From: Anarhynchus alexandrinus
Taxonomy: Eukaryota; Chordata; Aves; Charadriiformes; Charadriidae
Assembly (NCBI GenBank): GCA_008711295.1
Contig: VUYV01000182.1
Span: 583,527 to 647,526, forward strand
Direction: 5' to 3'
DNA length: 64,000 nt
Shown: positions 36,011 through 50,079 of the stretch, in pieces
How the letters are laid out: each line of letters starts with the position of its first letter
Position numbering within the stretch: the stretch's first letter is position 1
Made by a program: the position numbers and the translations under genes
The notes under the pieces: model-generated
Databases searched by the model: none
The model's input: only the letters and a program-made list of their open reading frames with translations
Told to the model about the DNA's origin: nothing

Positions 36011-39000
36011 TAGCCAATAACTGTCATATCACAAAATTATTTTTTAAAAAAATACTGTGAGGAAAAAACATAAGGATTGGTATTACAAAATCAGGAAGGA
36101 ACCACAATTAAACAAACAGCTCCTGTGGGTTAATTATGACTCTGATTACTGGAAAATTAAATATCTCTGTGAAGTAGCTTTGAGAAACTGTCAGATCTGC
36201 CTCTTTTTACTTAAAGGAACAGACGTGGCAAGAGCAGAGGGAACAAGATGCTGTCTATCTTCATGCAATAGCTTCAGCTTCCTGCATGAAACAGCTTTAG
36301 AGATTAATTTCAGGAAGTTCTCTGTTTTGGGTTGGTTTTGGTTTTGGGTTTTGTTTTTTTTTTTGGAAAGGAAGAAGTTGAAAGAATTTGACATCATCTC
36401 CAAAATCTTAGAGCTTCCCTTACAATTGATATCTGCAGGCAAAGACCTATGACCAGAAGCAGGTACGCTAGCTTCCACACTGATGGAAACATCTCTGGCA
36501 AGAGCCTCGTAGATTGCTGGCAAGGAAACACTTGGCTAGACTGAACTTTCTTTCTTAATGTTGATAGTAGAATTTCAAAGAGCTGCTAGCTGGCTTTTAA
36601 GATTTTTACTTCATGTTTGAAACTAAGCAGTTCGTAGACAGCTCTGGAAATAGGGGATTCCGGAAAGCAACAAAAAAAAGCAAATTATATCACTGATGGT
36701 TGGGAAAAGACTGGGAAAGAAAGTTTAAACCTATGTAGCTTCAAGAACAACAGAAGTTTTGCAAAGACCAAGAGAATCTCTGTGTCCTCAGAAACAGGAC
36801 ATACAGTAATGGGACTAAACTGCTGCAAGAAAGATTTCAAACCTCCATCAGATTAAACTTTTTACCAGAAATGAGACAACTTATGGTTTTGAGGGAAGAA
36901 GATGCACGAAATTATTTCCCAATGAACTCTTTTCCGGCCTAATAATTCAGTGAAGGGGGCTCTAGCATCATAGAAGATGAAGAAGGAACAAAGAAAAAGG
37001 AAAAAGCACAGAGGTGGTGATGTTACAAGAAGCACGTGCCTCAGTCTGAAGCATAAGTTGTTAAAAATTAATTTTTATTATTGTTTTATTCTATGACTGA
37101 AAGCAAAAGGATAACATAGCCTATTCAAACCCAGAAAGCAGCATTTCACTTGAACAAGTGGACGTGGTTTCTGCAAATGATTGTTGCTATATCTCCACTC
37201 AATGCAGCAAAAGAAACTAAGAAAACATAGCAACCTAACTGAATGCTAAAGGAAGTGAGATATTAGAAAATATGTGAATGTTCGTGTTAAATAAGAAGTC
37301 TCCTGGTTCAAATGTTAACATTATGTGCACTCCTGCAGTATGAATGTGCCAGTGGACTGTTACTGGCAGAACAGTCTATCCTGCTGGCAGAAAACTAAAG
37401 TTTTACCAGTTGAGGAGTATTTTGACAGAAGCATCAGTTTAGATATGCCTAAATGTACAGACTGGAGAACAATGCAGGTTTGCAAATAAATTAGATCTGC
37501 AATAAGATTACCTATGGTTTTTTAATCCATAAATTTCTCTGCAGTACATAGAGGATGGTGTGAAATACTATGATTTTTGATGGAATCCAAGCTTGAGAGT
37601 GTCCATAAATAGGAAACAGATCTACCAAAATGACAGATCACCTGATGTTAGGGAGCCACTATGCACAGTGGGCGGTGCTGTCTTAATATATCTTGAATGT
37701 CCTACAGGTATCTGCAAGATCCAGGTCACTGGACTACCTTTTGGCCATGAAACAACTGAAGCCACAACAGACATTTCCCCCCATCAAATTCTTTCCTATA
37801 TTGCAGAAAGAGGAAGAAAAGAGGTTTCCTCAAATCATCTGCTCCCAGCAATCCAGGCAACACAGAGCTGGATTTGGTTCCCAGCTGCTAATTAACTTCT
37901 TTATGCCATATGTGGTAATCAAAAAAAACCCCTTGTCTTATTGTCAATGTCTTTTTATAGGGAAAATGGGAGGCAGGTGTTGAGAAAGAAGATTCTTCCC
38001 ACCTGCAGTTGCTGTCCCCATCCCTCTCATCGCCTCCACAGACAGGATGGGCAGAAAGTCTGACTCTCTGGCACACCTGGAGGGGACCAGCTCTCTGTCA
38101 CGGCTCTGCCAAACCACTGCACCCCTTCAAGCTTCCACCTCTTCTCCTTCCCCTTCTGTGACAGAAAAATGTGCATTTACACTGCCACATTTCCAGTGGC
38201 ATTTATACATTTTTTTGAAATGAATACTATATAGTACTATGATTTATAAAGTGAGAGAACATTTAGGAAAAGAAAATCAGTATTGTTGAATAAAAAAAGT
38301 AAAATCTTAGCTATAAATAAGGAAAACCAAACATCTTTCTTTTAACTACAAGTACCTATTGTTTATACCAATAAATAAACAATTCTTCACAGCAGACTCA
38401 CATATTAAAGGATCAGATGACTTTATCATTACTGGGAATCGCAAGGTTGCCAAGACCAAGGCACTGCCTCTCTGGGTGTATGTACATTTGGATATCTCAG
38501 CTGAGGATGTGCCATCATTAATGCAACTCATTACAGCTTTAGTTTTGGTTCTAATCTTCTGATGGTACTTATATAAAACAATATTAAAGTTACAAACATA
38601 GCTGGTCTCTTTGTGTTTCGGATTTTGTGATGTGTTCATAGTATGATATTCCCACAATCGCTGTTCGTACACCATTGTTTTCTGCAAGGAGGTGGCAGAG
38701 TTTCTGAAAGCTTTTGTATATTCTAACTTACCTAATCTTCTGAAATATATCTTTATGACATATATGTATATGACATACGAGAAAAGCAACTAGTTCTTGG
38801 ATATTTTGTTCATATATCAAAAAGAATTATAGGAGTGCACTAGGGAATATGTTGTCAAAGAAACCACTGAATTTTATCTTCTCATTTCCCATTTCCTCTA
38901 AGGTGTAGGTGCTTATCACAACAATATCAAAGTGTCTTCTATGTCAATGCACTGAAATAAATATATTCCCACTGAAAGTCATGAAGGAAATTCAGAAATT

Positions 39001-40499
39001 GGGAATGTACAAAAACTCATAAGCGTTACAAAGTCTAACTTTACAGACTGGGAGTCTCCTCTGTGCCTGCAAGAATTGTAGTTCACCTAATGACAGTGGA
39101 AGTCATGCCCTTAAAATAACGAGGATATTAATTCCTTAAAAATCTACCTCTCATAGTTCAATCAAGAGTCTTCTAAAATTTTGCTCCCTGGAAGTCTTTT
39201 TCAGTAGCACCCATACTCTCACAAATGGGAGTTAAAAAAAAATATAATTTACTGCTTTGCTCCAATCTTCAAGCTATTAAAAAGCATATTATCTTTTCCT
39301 GTTCACCTGAGTTGGACAAGGCTGAAAACAAAAATATCAAAGCAACAATACTTATTAAGTAGAAACTCTGGTTTGTGTGTTATCTTAACCTGCTTCTCAA
39401 TTCACTCTAAGGCATTCAAAGCATACAGCCTTTGAAGTAGCCTGCCTATACTCTCTCGTTTTCTTCTGCAAAGTACAGCATATGTCAGGTTCAGACAAAA
39501 TACCAAAAATGACTGTATATTTTATTAAAAGCCTATTTTTTCCTCTCTCTCTCTTTTTAACAAAACTCTAATTTAGTTGTTGTTCCCTTAGGTACAAAGT
39601 ACACAGTTCATAATTCATTTGATATAAAATGTCAGTTTAGATTTTTGCACTTCTTTGATAAATGAGAAAAAACATGTACATTTCAATTTCCTTCTATGAG
39701 GTTTTACTAGCAGAAGCCCCCCTCCCATTGTGCTGCTCAAAGACCTTTGTGTTAAATTAAACATCAAGATTCAGAAACTGTAGGGAATGATATTTCCAAG
39801 ACACACAGTACAAATATATGAAACTGGGAAAAAGGTAATGATTTTTCCTACCAGTAAAGTGATCTCTCCCAAAGACCATCTTTGATCCTTGAATTAGTTC
39901 TCAGTTATAATTTAATACATCAAAACTGTCAGCAGCTTTCCTTACATTTAGACATAAAGTGATATAGTCAGCTCCACAAAGAGCAAAATTCAGGGGCTTG
40001 CTCCTCTCCCAACATGTGCTTGTGACTCTAAAGTCCATCAATATTAATGGGGAAATCTGTGTACAAAGGCGACTGCAGAGAATTAATTTAATTGTATCTG
40101 TCATCACTAACAGCATGGAGTGTTTTTTCCTATATAACCAAATCCTGCCATTGATCAACATGCAAAACTCTCGGGGGGGTAATCTGCACAATGGCAAAGA
40201 GTAGAATCAAAAATTTAGTTCTGGAAGTAAAACTATTATAATTAGGAAAATAACAACAAAGCACTGTATATTATTCTCTTATGTAACGTGTGAGGCCGAG
40301 GCTGACAAGTCTGAACTATCACATTTACGGAGTAAACAAGAATTCTTATCACTTCTCAAAATTGCTAACTGCAATGCTATGGCTGTCACTTCATGTTACA
40401 GTCTCGTTCAACAGCTGCAGTATCAATACATTCAGCTCTATCAGACAATAGCAATAGGACCACGTTCTGATGCTCGTGCTGAGTATGAGCACTGATGAA

Positions 40500-40700
40500 C
40501 AACATATGTCCAGAACTCAGGACCTGCTCCTCCTCTTGCCCCCTTTGTGGCTGACATGTACAGGGCCTCACCCTCACCAGGGAAGTTTCTTTAGCCCTGG
40601 GTTACAGCAGTACCTGCTCTGTCTTCTCCCCGCCTTAAAAAGGCTTCCCGCCCCCCCCACACCCCACACTCCCCCAGCAGCAGAGTTTCAACAGTATTCT
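40500..40700. other. GC-rich pocket with C-rich core (G-quadruplex potential on transcript strand)
   Basis: Local rise in C and G within an AT-rich intron. The core at 40647-40675 reads as GGGGG, GGGG, eight G, then C and GGG on the minus strand, with loops of five or fewer. That is the sense strand of USH2A, so it could fold in the pre-mRNA. No CpG island of useful length, promoter box or ORF with a family match was seen. Confidence 0.5.
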
Positions 40701-42074
40701 GCATTCCTTGCTTATGAAGCCAGAGATTAGTACGCTGCCCGGCGAGTGGGAGATGGGAATGTTAGTCACTTGAGGATGAATAAGCCAGATCTCCTTTTTT
40801 CAGCCAGTGCTCTAACACAGATAAGCTATGACACACTATGAAGGGTGACACCTCTGCTCTACCTAACTGTGGCAAAAATCCCTAACTATTTTTATGGTTT
40901 GGTCCCCCACTAAAAATAGCATTTCAATTGACAGAAATATGATCCAGGTGTTATCCACTGAAGCAAAATATTTAATATTTAAGGTGAATAAAAAGCAATT
41001 CAGACAAGCCTATTCACACATGGAAATAATCCATGCAAAATATACAGTTGACTTATCTGATGAATAGGGTAGAAGGATTACAACCTTTTATACCCGACCC
41101 ATCCACATAGGAATGTTCGTACAGCATTATTAAGAAGCTACTCATCAGTTAAAGTCCTGTTCTAGATACTTTTAACAAATAAACCATTTATACGAATTAA
41201 TTCTTGGCTTTGTTTCCTCACATAATGCTGAAGAACACATAAATCCACTGGAACTGGTGGAAGTGTGTCAATATACAACAATGAATGATCTGTTCCCGAG
41301 TATTTTTACTGAAAAGACCTTGGCTACTGTCTTCTTGTTAAAAACTGGGTAGCCTAATTCATTAAAAGTCTTAGTAACACCATCACGTTTTATTCAAACC
41401 CAAGCCAGGCTGACTGTGTTTTGCATCATATGCCATAAGATATGTGACAGTATTTACTCCAATCTGCACATACCATTCACCATATGTTGAGGTAAAGGAA
41501 ATAGGTTGGCACTGGTTATCCCGTACAATGCATATTTTCTTCAATCTTTTGCAAAAAGTAGAGAGGCAGGGAAAACTTCCTCTGCTTTGTTCATTTTTAA
41601 AACACAGACTGAAAAGGCTAAATATTCATCACAGAAAATTTACAGCTGCTTAATTCAGATTACAACCATCAGGAACATCCTGTTGAATTTTTTGGACAGC
41701 ACTATCAATTTCTTACGAATGACCCTCTCAAAAAGGCTTCTTAGTATGTAAGAGCACTCACAACTTCAGTTGAAGGAAAAATAGAGAAAAGAGAGGTATT
41801 CTTTCTTTATATAATGCCGTCTCTTCACTCATTCAACTTCTTTTCTTACTATGTGTTCTATTTGAGATGTTCAGATATCTGAAATCAGAAAAACTGAATT
41901 CACATATTTTCTATGCACACAGTGGCCACATTCAACTATGGTAACACCTTTCATGGAGAGGCAATCCCCCAGTTTAAGATGAGGGAAAAGAAGAGAGGCT
42001 GACAATTTTCCTGACATGTATATTATACTTTTCAGCATGAGGATGAATATAAAAATCTGTTTTACCTTCCTTTG

Positions 42075-42180
42075 CTAACAAATGTCTGTCTTTCTGTCTA
42101 CCTGTAAAATGGGAATAACAATCCTCAGTCACTTCAGAAGCCTACTGGAAAGCTGAATTAGTAAATATTTGTAAAGATCA
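42075..42180 (+). repeat. Ancient MIR/L2-like SINE tail
   Basis: TCTACCTGTAAAATGGGAAT and AACAATCCTCAG, then CTGAATTAGTAAATATTTGT and AAAGATCAAAAAGTATATAT. This matches the order of MIR/L2 tails (CTGTAAAATGGGGATAATA ... GATTAAATGAGATAAT..GTAAAG). Confidence 0.55.
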
Positions 42181-42392
42181 AAAAGTATATATGTCAGTAT
42201 ACAAACAGTAAGAATTAATATAATTCAATACTGGACATATCCCACCATAACATGAAATACGTTAATTTCCTTTCTCTCTTATTTTACTAACCTGGAATTA
42301 ATCTAAGAGTGTATTATTTCTTTGTCAGAAGAATAAATAAGACCCACAAGCAGATCCAAAGGAAAAAAGACAAAACCCCAGCATGTGCGAAC

Positions 42393-42453
42393 ACACATAT
42401 ACTAATATGTCATATACATATTGGTGTGTGCGCATCTGCGTGTGTGTGCAGAC
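42393..42453. repeat. CA/TG-rich microsatellite
   Basis: Imperfect ACACAC, ATATA and GTGTGTG units, interrupted by single-base changes. Confidence 0.7.
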
Positions 42454-44349
42454 ACAAAAATAAATGTTCAGAAAGAAAAGCACAGTGAGGAAAAACTGTT
42501 AAATATCAGGAATCAGTGAAGACGATAGACTCTTATAACCACCTCTGTTGTAAGAAAGAAGGTAGGATACAACAAAACTGCATTATAGGCACACCAGAGG
42601 AGAAATGGTGACTGTAATGCCTGATTCTTACTCAGCTTCCCTTTTCCCTGCCTTTCTGTCTTTATAGAGAAGCTTATTTCTCCTTAGGCACTCGGTCAAC
42701 TAGCTCAAAGATAACTGCATAGATGTTACATAATGAGGAGCACTATACTAGGAAAAAGTAGGGAAAAGTCAAACTTAAAACACCACCAGAACAAATAATT
42801 TAACTCTATGGAGGAAAAATATTTTAATTCTGCAAAGTGTTTTAAGAGTTCAGATACAAAGTTGAAGATTTTTTTAAATTAAATTTCAGATCTGCTCCCA
42901 AACTACAAAGCATTTTCTTGGCCATGATGTTTAAGAAATATCATCTCTGGTTTTGTCCCCAGCTAAAGAGAGGAAAAGAACAGTGATTTGATTCCCTCTA
43001 CATTTCATCCTCAGCAAGATCTTAACAGATCTTAAGAGATCCTTAATTTTTCCCCTCTTAAGATTTTTCTTTTTTTTTTTTAAATACAGAAACATGCCAA
43101 ATATGAAAGAGGGTGACAGAACTTTGCTGGAGACTTACAGCGTTCATTGGAAACAGAGGAATTCAAAGTTTCCTCAACTGTGCAAAGTAGCTCAAAAAAA
43201 TCCTTGCCACTTTACTCAAGTGCTTTACAATCAGCAGGCTAACGTCCACAATTTAGACGCTTCAATTGCAGAAAATACAGAATGAAATGACAAAAAAAAC
43301 AAACAAAAAAACCCCAAACCAAAAACCAAACAAAAACAAACCCAGGCATTTGCCGTTGCTGACAGTTAATGAAAATGCCATTTTATTCTGGAAACTATAG
43401 GGGCAGGAGTTGTCAAAAATAAATATAATAAAGTGAGCTTTTTAGAAAAGCAGTGCAAATCATAGTAGCAAAGTAACATAAAAATGGATTCAATTCCTAA
43501 TGCTTGCATATATCTGGAAAATCATTTAAAAGACAAACTTTGTGGTGTGACTTTTCAAATATCTTCTGTATGTTTTCACTAGGAATTTCAATGTCATTTT
43601 ATTGTAGAATTCCTTCAACAGAAAAACCTAATTTGTCATATAAAGAATGTTGATTTTAATTAGAGTACTGAACAGTCTTGTTCAGATTTACACAGAATGA
43701 AAAAAAAAGCAAACTAAACCCCAACCATGAATAGGCTTAAGATTATATAAAAATTGCACACTTCATCTAAATTGTGTCCTTTTTTATGTACAATGAAATT
43801 GGTCTGAAAAAGGTTTATGTGATGGTAGGTAATCACGTTAAATAATGATCTGTTGCTAAATTCCACAGAAGCCAATTTTTCCCACTTTTATATATCCTTC
43901 TGTTTTTCAGAAGTACAATCAAGCTGCAGTTTTCCAGTGTGAAATCTGCTCTACTGCAGATTTGTTCCAAGAGATTGTAAGTACTGCCTGGACCTTATGC
44001 TGAGGCTAAGGTTTTGGAAAGACCTGGAGTGAGACCTCTACAATGAGGTTAATTGCCTGCTTATAGATGATCAATTTGCTATTTCAAGCTGTTGCCCAGT
44101 TCTCCCTTTCTCATCTGGCACTCCCCAACCAAGCAAAAACATCCATGTTCTTCTAGGCAACTGAAATTGCAGTTTTGATCTTCTTGCCCTAACTGTTTCA
44201 CACAGCTCCAGATGACAGAAAGCAACTTAAGAGCTAACAAATACAGGTGTCCTACGTCTGCTGTATGGAAACAGCATAGCTGTAGCCATGGGAGATCTGC
44301 CTGGCCCCAAAAGGACAGGGTGCAGGGGCAAAGGTAAGGAGGCAATCAG

Positions 44350-44365
44350 AAAAAAAAAAAAAAAA
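44350..44365. repeat. Poly-A tract (16 bp)
   Basis: Uninterrupted A run with no recognisable retroelement body next to it. Confidence 0.85.
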
Positions 44366-45266
44366 GACACAGTTGGAGTGTCATTGCCTTCTGGCACTCT
44401 CCAGTTTTATGAGCAGCAACTTACCCTACGGTTCAATTTAAAGCAACCTTGAGGTGGGCCTTTACGATGTGTGGAGTGAGGCTGAGCCCCAACTGGCTGC
44501 AATTTAGGAAAGTGAGCAGTAAAGTGGGCACCTCTGTGCCTCCCATTGCCAGAGCCTGAAGACACAACCTTTCAGGAATGAGGCTTGCTTCTCTCTTCTC
44601 TTGCCACCCAAAACAGCCACCCAAACCCAAGAATAGACACAGTATGAGCTCGCTGAAAGATGTACTGAACAGACTGGGAGAGGGGAATAAAAGAAGAAAG
44701 TAGAACTAATGAAAATGACAATCAGTTCAATACTGCAGAGGTTAGAGAAGAATTATTGTTTCATTAGAACAACTCCCAGTTTTCCACACAAGCACTTTTG
44801 CAATCCTACCCTTATATCCCCATGAAATCATCTTTCTGGACAAAAGGAACTGGAACGGACAATTTACACAGCTTGCCACTGACACTCTTTAATTAGCTAG
44901 GTCATTGATGAGAGATGTAGGAGAGCTCTTTCCCCCTCCCTGCTCCATCCTGCTCTCTCCTTAAACTACCTCTAGAAAAGATATGGTGGCAATTTTTCAT
45001 TAAGAACTTTCTGTTAACACTTTCCACCCCTGTCAACTTGTTTGCAACAATTTTGTTTAAAACTTTTCCTGTTCTTCCTCAAAATCAGAGATTATATTAC
45101 TCTGAAGTTATAAAGTTATCATGCAAATCTTTGAGAATTTAGATTTTTTTAAATATAATTTTTTCACAATGAATAAAATAGAATGACGCCAGAAGCTTTT
45201 ATTTCTAAACTACCTTTCATTTACTTTTTCCATTTTTAAATTTTGATTATACTACTCTACCTTTAC

Positions 45267-45425
45267 AAGAAGTGACATAAGAGAATAAAAGAGAATATAA
45301 GAGAAGAAAAATGAAAAAGAAACAGAAGATATAGAATGAAAAGAATCCTGTTAGCTTTTAGACAAAGTCTACAGGAAAAAAAAAAAAAGAAAAAGAATAG
45401 AAAAAAGGAGAGAGATGAGAAAAAC
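45267..45425. repeat. Purine-rich (GA/A) tract
   Basis: AGAGAATAAAAGAGAATATA-type units, then A runs of about 12 and GGAGAGAGATGAG. Strong purine bias on plus, low complexity. Confidence 0.75.
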
Positions 45426-48250
45426 AACTCATGTCTCAGAAATACCTGAAATTTGAAGTAAAGGAAATTCTCTCAAAACAAGTTTTATGGTGTGACTCTT
45501 AATGTGATACTGAGCATCATGGAAAAACAAATCTCTCTCACAGGAAAAATTCCAGCGTATTCAGATCTGAATTTTCTTCCTAAATAATTCTGGCCTAATG
45601 GCATCAGTTAGCTTTGTTTACTGAATATTCATTCATCTAAGGAGGTCTGTTGGCTTCAGTGATCAACTTGCACGAACAAATACTTTCAGATGTGAATGTA
45701 AGTTGTATGATGTGGTTCTTATTTGTTTGCATAATTAGATCAATGATCCTATGATGTGGTTCAATATCCAGTCTCAGAGGTGTTGCTACCTAAACTAACA
45801 GTGGCTGAAATCCTCTGGCTACAGAACGTTATCTTCTGTAGATGTTGACCAAACATCAACAGCTACAAGTAGGCTCACTTTGTGCTGCTGGGAACTAGCC
45901 CAAACTTGTAGGCAGAGGCGTGCAGCATCCCGAACACAACAAGGGACCAGCAAAGGGCAGGTGCTTAAGAAACCAAGACAAAACCTGACATCTTTCACAG
46001 CCAGACATTCCTATGTTGGGCAAATCAGACAGAGCATATAAACAATCAACATACTCCACAAATTATGGCAGAGATTAAAAGGACACTTCACTGCTTAGGC
46101 AATTTTTTTTTTTTTCAAAGTATCTTCCCTTTTATGTATTGCATAGGGAATATGTATGATTCTTTGAGGCTCTTCTCTATAGGTAAGTCAAGTTAAACCA
46201 AGTTAATGGTTTGTAAACCCCAACACAAGTAACTACGCAGAGACAACTCTGCAACGTGACACAGAATTACCATCCACAACAACTTTCATACCTCTTGTCA
46301 TTATTTGGGAATCCAGTCCCTTTCCGTGCTTTGGAGGGGACGATTGAGCCTCCACCTTCCTGCTTCCCATGTGATCAGCAGCCTGTCTCATTGTGTTATC
46401 TCTCTGCGCACCTATTTTTTCAACACAATTTATCTTCTTCCTTTCTGCATACAGGACTTCATATTCCCTTCCATTCTAGGGTTTTTGTGGTCAAAGGCAG
46501 GGAACAAATTTATTTAACTAGAGTATAAGCTATTACCAGTAGTAATTGGAACTTTCTTTTCTGTTAGCTTACCATCACTTACTACGAAGCGATCCTAAAT
46601 GAATAGGGTCTACTATGTGCCACTACATAAGAAATAGTACTCATTAAGAAGAAAAATATATTAGCAAGGACTCTGTACAGAAGATTTCCCCCAGATTTTT
46701 ACAGTTTTACATCCACTGTATCATTTCAATACATTTACCTAATTAAATTAATTCTAAACCAATTTGTTCTCCAGATCTTTTACTGGCTGGCATCCTCAAA
46801 TTAATGTGAAGCACTGGGTAGTATATTTTTTTTTACAACTTTTACTAAAGTATTTTAGGACAAGATAAATAGAACAAATTCATTCTTTTTGGAAAAAATA
46901 TAAAACTCAAAAAAATTTACTTCTACCTCTGCGGTATGAAATTTGTCACTAATCATTTTAAACTATGCCCTTTTATGCTTCTTCCATCTCTTTTAGCTTT
47001 CTATGCAGTTCTTTGATGTAACAAAGACAGTTTCAGACAAGATTTCAGTTCATCTGGAAAAAAAAAGCTTTAAGTCTTGAGGCAAAAAGCAGTGTATTTA
47101 AAATTTATATACTCCATAATGCCTTTGTTCTGAACTTGAACATCCTGAAAAACTTCTCTGCTTTCTTTTGCTTTCCGACTGAAGATCATTTGTTCTCATG
47201 GTTTCAGCTTCTTATTATGCAACAGTGACTTTAACTGGTGGTTCCAGCATTTAAGTACATGCACAGTCATGGCTGACCCTTTCTGATCAATTGCCAATCC
47301 ATACAGGTTTGACTGATAAAAGAGCCAATTAGATTTAAGCAAATTAAGGGACATCACCAATGTCAACCACTTATTAAACTGAATGCTGAATTCCATGCAT
47401 ACAAAACACTAATGCACCAAGTCCCATTAAGAGTTGAAATCCTAACCCCATTAGTAACTCCAGACCACTACAGGGTAAGGGTCAAAAGAAAGTTTCATAT
47501 TTATGGATTAACATTTGGATTCAGTTTTTATTTTTTTAATCTTTCCAAGAACTCTTGAACTTGCACTGCAATTTTACTCAAGAGCTTAGATAAAATATAT
47601 TCCTTATTTCCAAGATATTTTTTTTTTTAAGTGTTGACTTTAAGCATGGCAAATCAGCTTGATGAGAAATTAAGATATATCCAATCAGGTAACACTAAAG
47701 ATTTGGTGTGCTTTATATTATGTGCAATATATTTTAAATAAAAAATGAAACAAAAGAAATGCATGTTGGAATAAGATTTGTATCACAATGGAAAAACAGT
47801 GATCGGCAGTAACTTCAAAATGGAATTCTCCTTTGTCTTCTGTCACTCTCCCTCTTACACAGTCTCCCATCAAGCTACATGAAGTACTCCCCACAATGTG
47901 AATTTCTGAAACAAATTTTTGTTATCCTTGAAAAGGGAATGCTACAATTTAACACTCAGTAAAAGGCTGTGATTTTGTATATAATGAGACCTCTGTCACT
48001 CTTTGATCAAACAAAACTTTCGTCAAAGTGAAATCTTTGCCAGTGAAGTAAAAAAAAAAATCCTTCTGATTTTAGTAGGATCTAGATTTCATTTAATGAT
48101 TTAGAAAGTGTTTGTAAGTGAAGGCACTGAATACAACCCACTCTAAAATTACCATTATACTCATAATTTAGCATACAATGGAATTGTATGGCATTCAAAG
48201 AGTCAGTATAATAAAAATCATAGTAAATAAACATACACTGTCCTAGATAT

Positions 48251-48366
48251 ATAGGTGTCTGTGTGTGTATACACACACAGTGTATACACATACATATGTC
48301 TGTGTGTGTATACACATACAGTGTGTGTATATATGTGTGTGTATGCAGTGTATATACACATACAGT
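48251..48366. repeat. Compound TG/CA/TATA microsatellite
   Basis: Alternating blocks of GTGTGTGTATAC and ACACACATACAG switch strand repeatedly over about 115 bp, giving several short palindromes such as GTGTATACAC. Low complexity, and likely length-polymorphic. Confidence 0.9.
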
Positions 48367-50079
48367 GAGAACAGTGTGTGAGGGAGTACTTCTCTCATAT
48401 GCACTGCTTCATTTATTATTCATTTCACTACAGATCACAGTCCACTGGACAATAGTATGGAAGATATCTTTAATAACTCTCACTGCTAATTTAATTCTAC
48501 TTAAACACACATATCCTAGTGAATGCCACATGCTTTTCAGCATGATTTTATGTGTAAATCAGGATAATATGTTTTCAGATCATTAACTAAAAGGAAGCAT
48601 GAACTAAAACCTATTTAATCAATGAGGTATTGCTTTTAAACTACCACAAGGTCATAAAAAAGATAATTTCAAAGCTATAAGTTTTCTAATTGTAATCAAC
48701 AACAATCTAATGATGAAAGAAAGTGCATCTTAATGGCTGTCATAAACTTGTGCACATCCTTGCCTATATTTAAAGATACTTTACCTTTCTATTTGGTAAA
48801 ATTTTCATTACCAAATTTTGCTGTTTCTACATGCAAAATTGAAGTGTGACACTGGGATTAGAAAGGACAGTATCTTACTGCTCAGTCTTCAGTGAGCAGT
48901 AAAACTGAGATGCTGTTTAATTATTACACAACAATGTATATTTGTTAATATTAGGTATAATTTGGCAATCAGATCGGAAAAGTATAAAATGTGCTGGGAA
49001 TTTTCTTTTTCCTTCTTGCTTAGTAATCTGTCATACTAACTCTGCATTTTTTTTATTCACTTTTCAGAAGTTTTTCTGTTGGTTTGGTCCCCAAACCAAT
49101 CCATGTGTTTGCAAGCAAACTGTTCCAAGTGTAATTGTATTTTTGAGCTGTAAGGTTTATGGGATCTTTGGGTTTTTTTTGTTTTCCATTTTTGGGGGTT
49201 TTTTTTGTTTGTTTTTTTTTTTACTTTCAAATAATATGTGTGTCACTCTGTACTATTCCTACTCATCAGGTACACCTATACATCTCTCAACATCAAGTTT
49301 TGTTGGGCTCTCACTTTAGAAATCAAAATTGCCTTAAATTCATTGTTTCCACTGGCATTTAGTCAACAAAAGCTAATTCACCAGGATGTCCATGAAAAAA
49401 AGAATGCAAAGGAACACATCTATATCAGCTGTAAATTTAAGCTTTCTTTAAAAAAAAAAAAACCAACAAAAAACCAAACCCAACACCCAAACATACACAG
49501 TGTTTAGGGAGAATTTGCTCAATTCTCTTACTTCAAATTTTCATGAAGATAACATCCAAAGTGGCTTAGAGCCTCACTCGCTGTAAATCAGCACATGAAA
49601 ATTGACTTTCTTACAGCGACATCTGTTTGTGGATTCTGGCTCAATATACTACCAATGGTGTATATTATTATTATTAAATAAATTATCTAAGCCTATCCAG
49701 TAAGTGCTCTTCGTCAGCACTTAACTTTTATTCTAAAACAGATTACAAAATGCAGGTGAGTCTCTCTATATCTTAGATTAGGTTAGCTGTGCATGATAGA
49801 ATACAATACCATTGACAGAAAAAAAATGGAAGTATATAATGCACTTCTCACCTACATAATACGTTATCTATACAGCTACCTGTTTTCATTCTCTAGTTCT
49901 TAAATTGAGCAATGTGACAAATTAGAAGCTAAAAAGAACAATTTTGTTAGTAAGAACTACTAATGCAAACATATTCTTCTGAACTTCCAGTTCTCAGTTG
50001 CAATAATAAATAACTTTTTGTTCAACAGAGTATTTGTGTAATTGTTACATGCACAGAAAAAGTACTTTTTCATACTTAC

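Larger units (their letters stand above)
29099..50079 (-). other. USH2A: USH2A intron 38 (21 kb)
   Basis: Donor GTAAGT at 50079-50074 and acceptor at 29099-29100. Exon 38 and exon 39 join in phase to give the continuous PPGAPDGVMPP linker, so no coding exon is missing. Contents listed separately: MIR-like relics (31540-31650, 32675-32765, 42075-42180), the CR1 at 34852-35770, a 24-bp tandem duplication, a C-rich pocket at 40500-40700, microsatellites at 42393-42453 and 48251-48366, and a purine tract at 45267-45425. The rest is AT-rich with no recognisable gene. Confidence 0.85.

Noticed and set aside
37980..38160. C/T-rich pocket considered as a promoter or CpG island
   Set aside because: Few CpG, no TATA or initiator arrangement, and no adjacent gene.
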